From Methanobacteriota archaeon (GTDB taxonomy: Archaea > Thermoplasmatota > DTKX01 > GCA-020343715): a DNA stretch of 6,239 bases. Made by a program: the position numbers and the translations under genes. Shown piece by piece: positions 6,206-6,239 of the stretch; the stretch's first letter is position 1; each line of letters begins with the position of its first letter. The notes beneath the pieces were generated by a model. It made no database searches. It was not told the origin of the DNA and saw only the letters and a list, made by a program, of their open reading frames with translations. The stretch covers positions 1 to 6,239 of the forward strand of contig JAUVRF010000118.1 of NCBI GenBank assembly GCA_030597775.1. The letters are read 5' to 3'.

Positions 6206-6239
6206 CCGACCTTGGTCCGAGGAAGAAGGCGCTGCGGTA
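6202..6239 (+). CDS. Start of an unidentified downstream gene (partial)
   Basis: An ATG at 6202 overlaps the stop of the preceding gene in the sequence ATGA and opens a frame that stays open to the window end, reading MTDLGPRKKALR. GAGG at 6191-6194 lies 7 nt upstream, a suitable ribosome binding site. The overlap suggests translational coupling with the endonuclease IV-like gene. Twelve residues are too few to identify a family, so no function is offered. Confidence 0.6.
   Translation, partial: MTDLGPRKKALR

Noticed and set aside
1..6239. CRISPR array, tRNA or rRNA gene
   Set aside because: No regularly spaced repeats and no cloverleaf or rRNA-like conserved blocks were seen on either strand; the non-coding stretches are only 87 and 190 bp.

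Overview
The window looks like a piece of a GC-rich euryarchaeal chromosome. It carries an archaeal-type glutamyl-tRNA synthetase, isopentenyl phosphate kinase (the hallmark enzyme of archaeal mevalonate routes), an FMN-type (type 2) isopentenyl diphosphate isomerase and a type I short-chain prenyl synthase. It also has archaeal TATA-type promoter elements and strong Shine-Dalgarno sites. A Thermoplasmata-like lineage is my best guess, but that is inference from protein style and gene order, not from a marker gene.

Layout. Positions 1-172 (+) are the 3' end of a TnpB-type (IS200/IS605/IS1341) RNA-guided nuclease gene. It is followed by a short AT-rich stretch with a small perfect hairpin that may be the right end of the element. 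On the minus strand, 4977 down to 260 holds a tightly packed four-gene unit, transcribed in the order ipk - fni - idsA (GGPP synthase-like) - gltX. Gene gaps are 6, 2 and 23 bp, and each gene has its own ribosome binding site. Positions 4978-5167 are a divergent promoter region with a TATA-like element facing each way, each lying within a short inverted repeat. On the plus strand, 5168-6205 encodes an endonuclease IV-like TIM-barrel protein, whose stop overlaps (ATGA) the start of a further gene that leaves the window at 6239.

How the genes work together. Ipk makes IPP from isopentenyl phosphate, Fni converts IPP to DMAPP, and the prenyl synthase condenses them into the C15-C20 chains used for archaeal ether lipids. 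GltX charges tRNA(Glu), and in most archaea also tRNA(Gln) as a precursor. The same run in methanogens normally has an RNase J gene between fni and idsA; it is absent here.

The main oddities are a one-base frameshift in gltX at an eight-G run (coding strand), an endonuclease IV-like protein that lacks several canonical metal ligands and has a roughly 50-residue insertion, and the TnpB remnant at the edge. I did not find a convincing wholly new system; most of the window is ordinary core archaeal metabolism.
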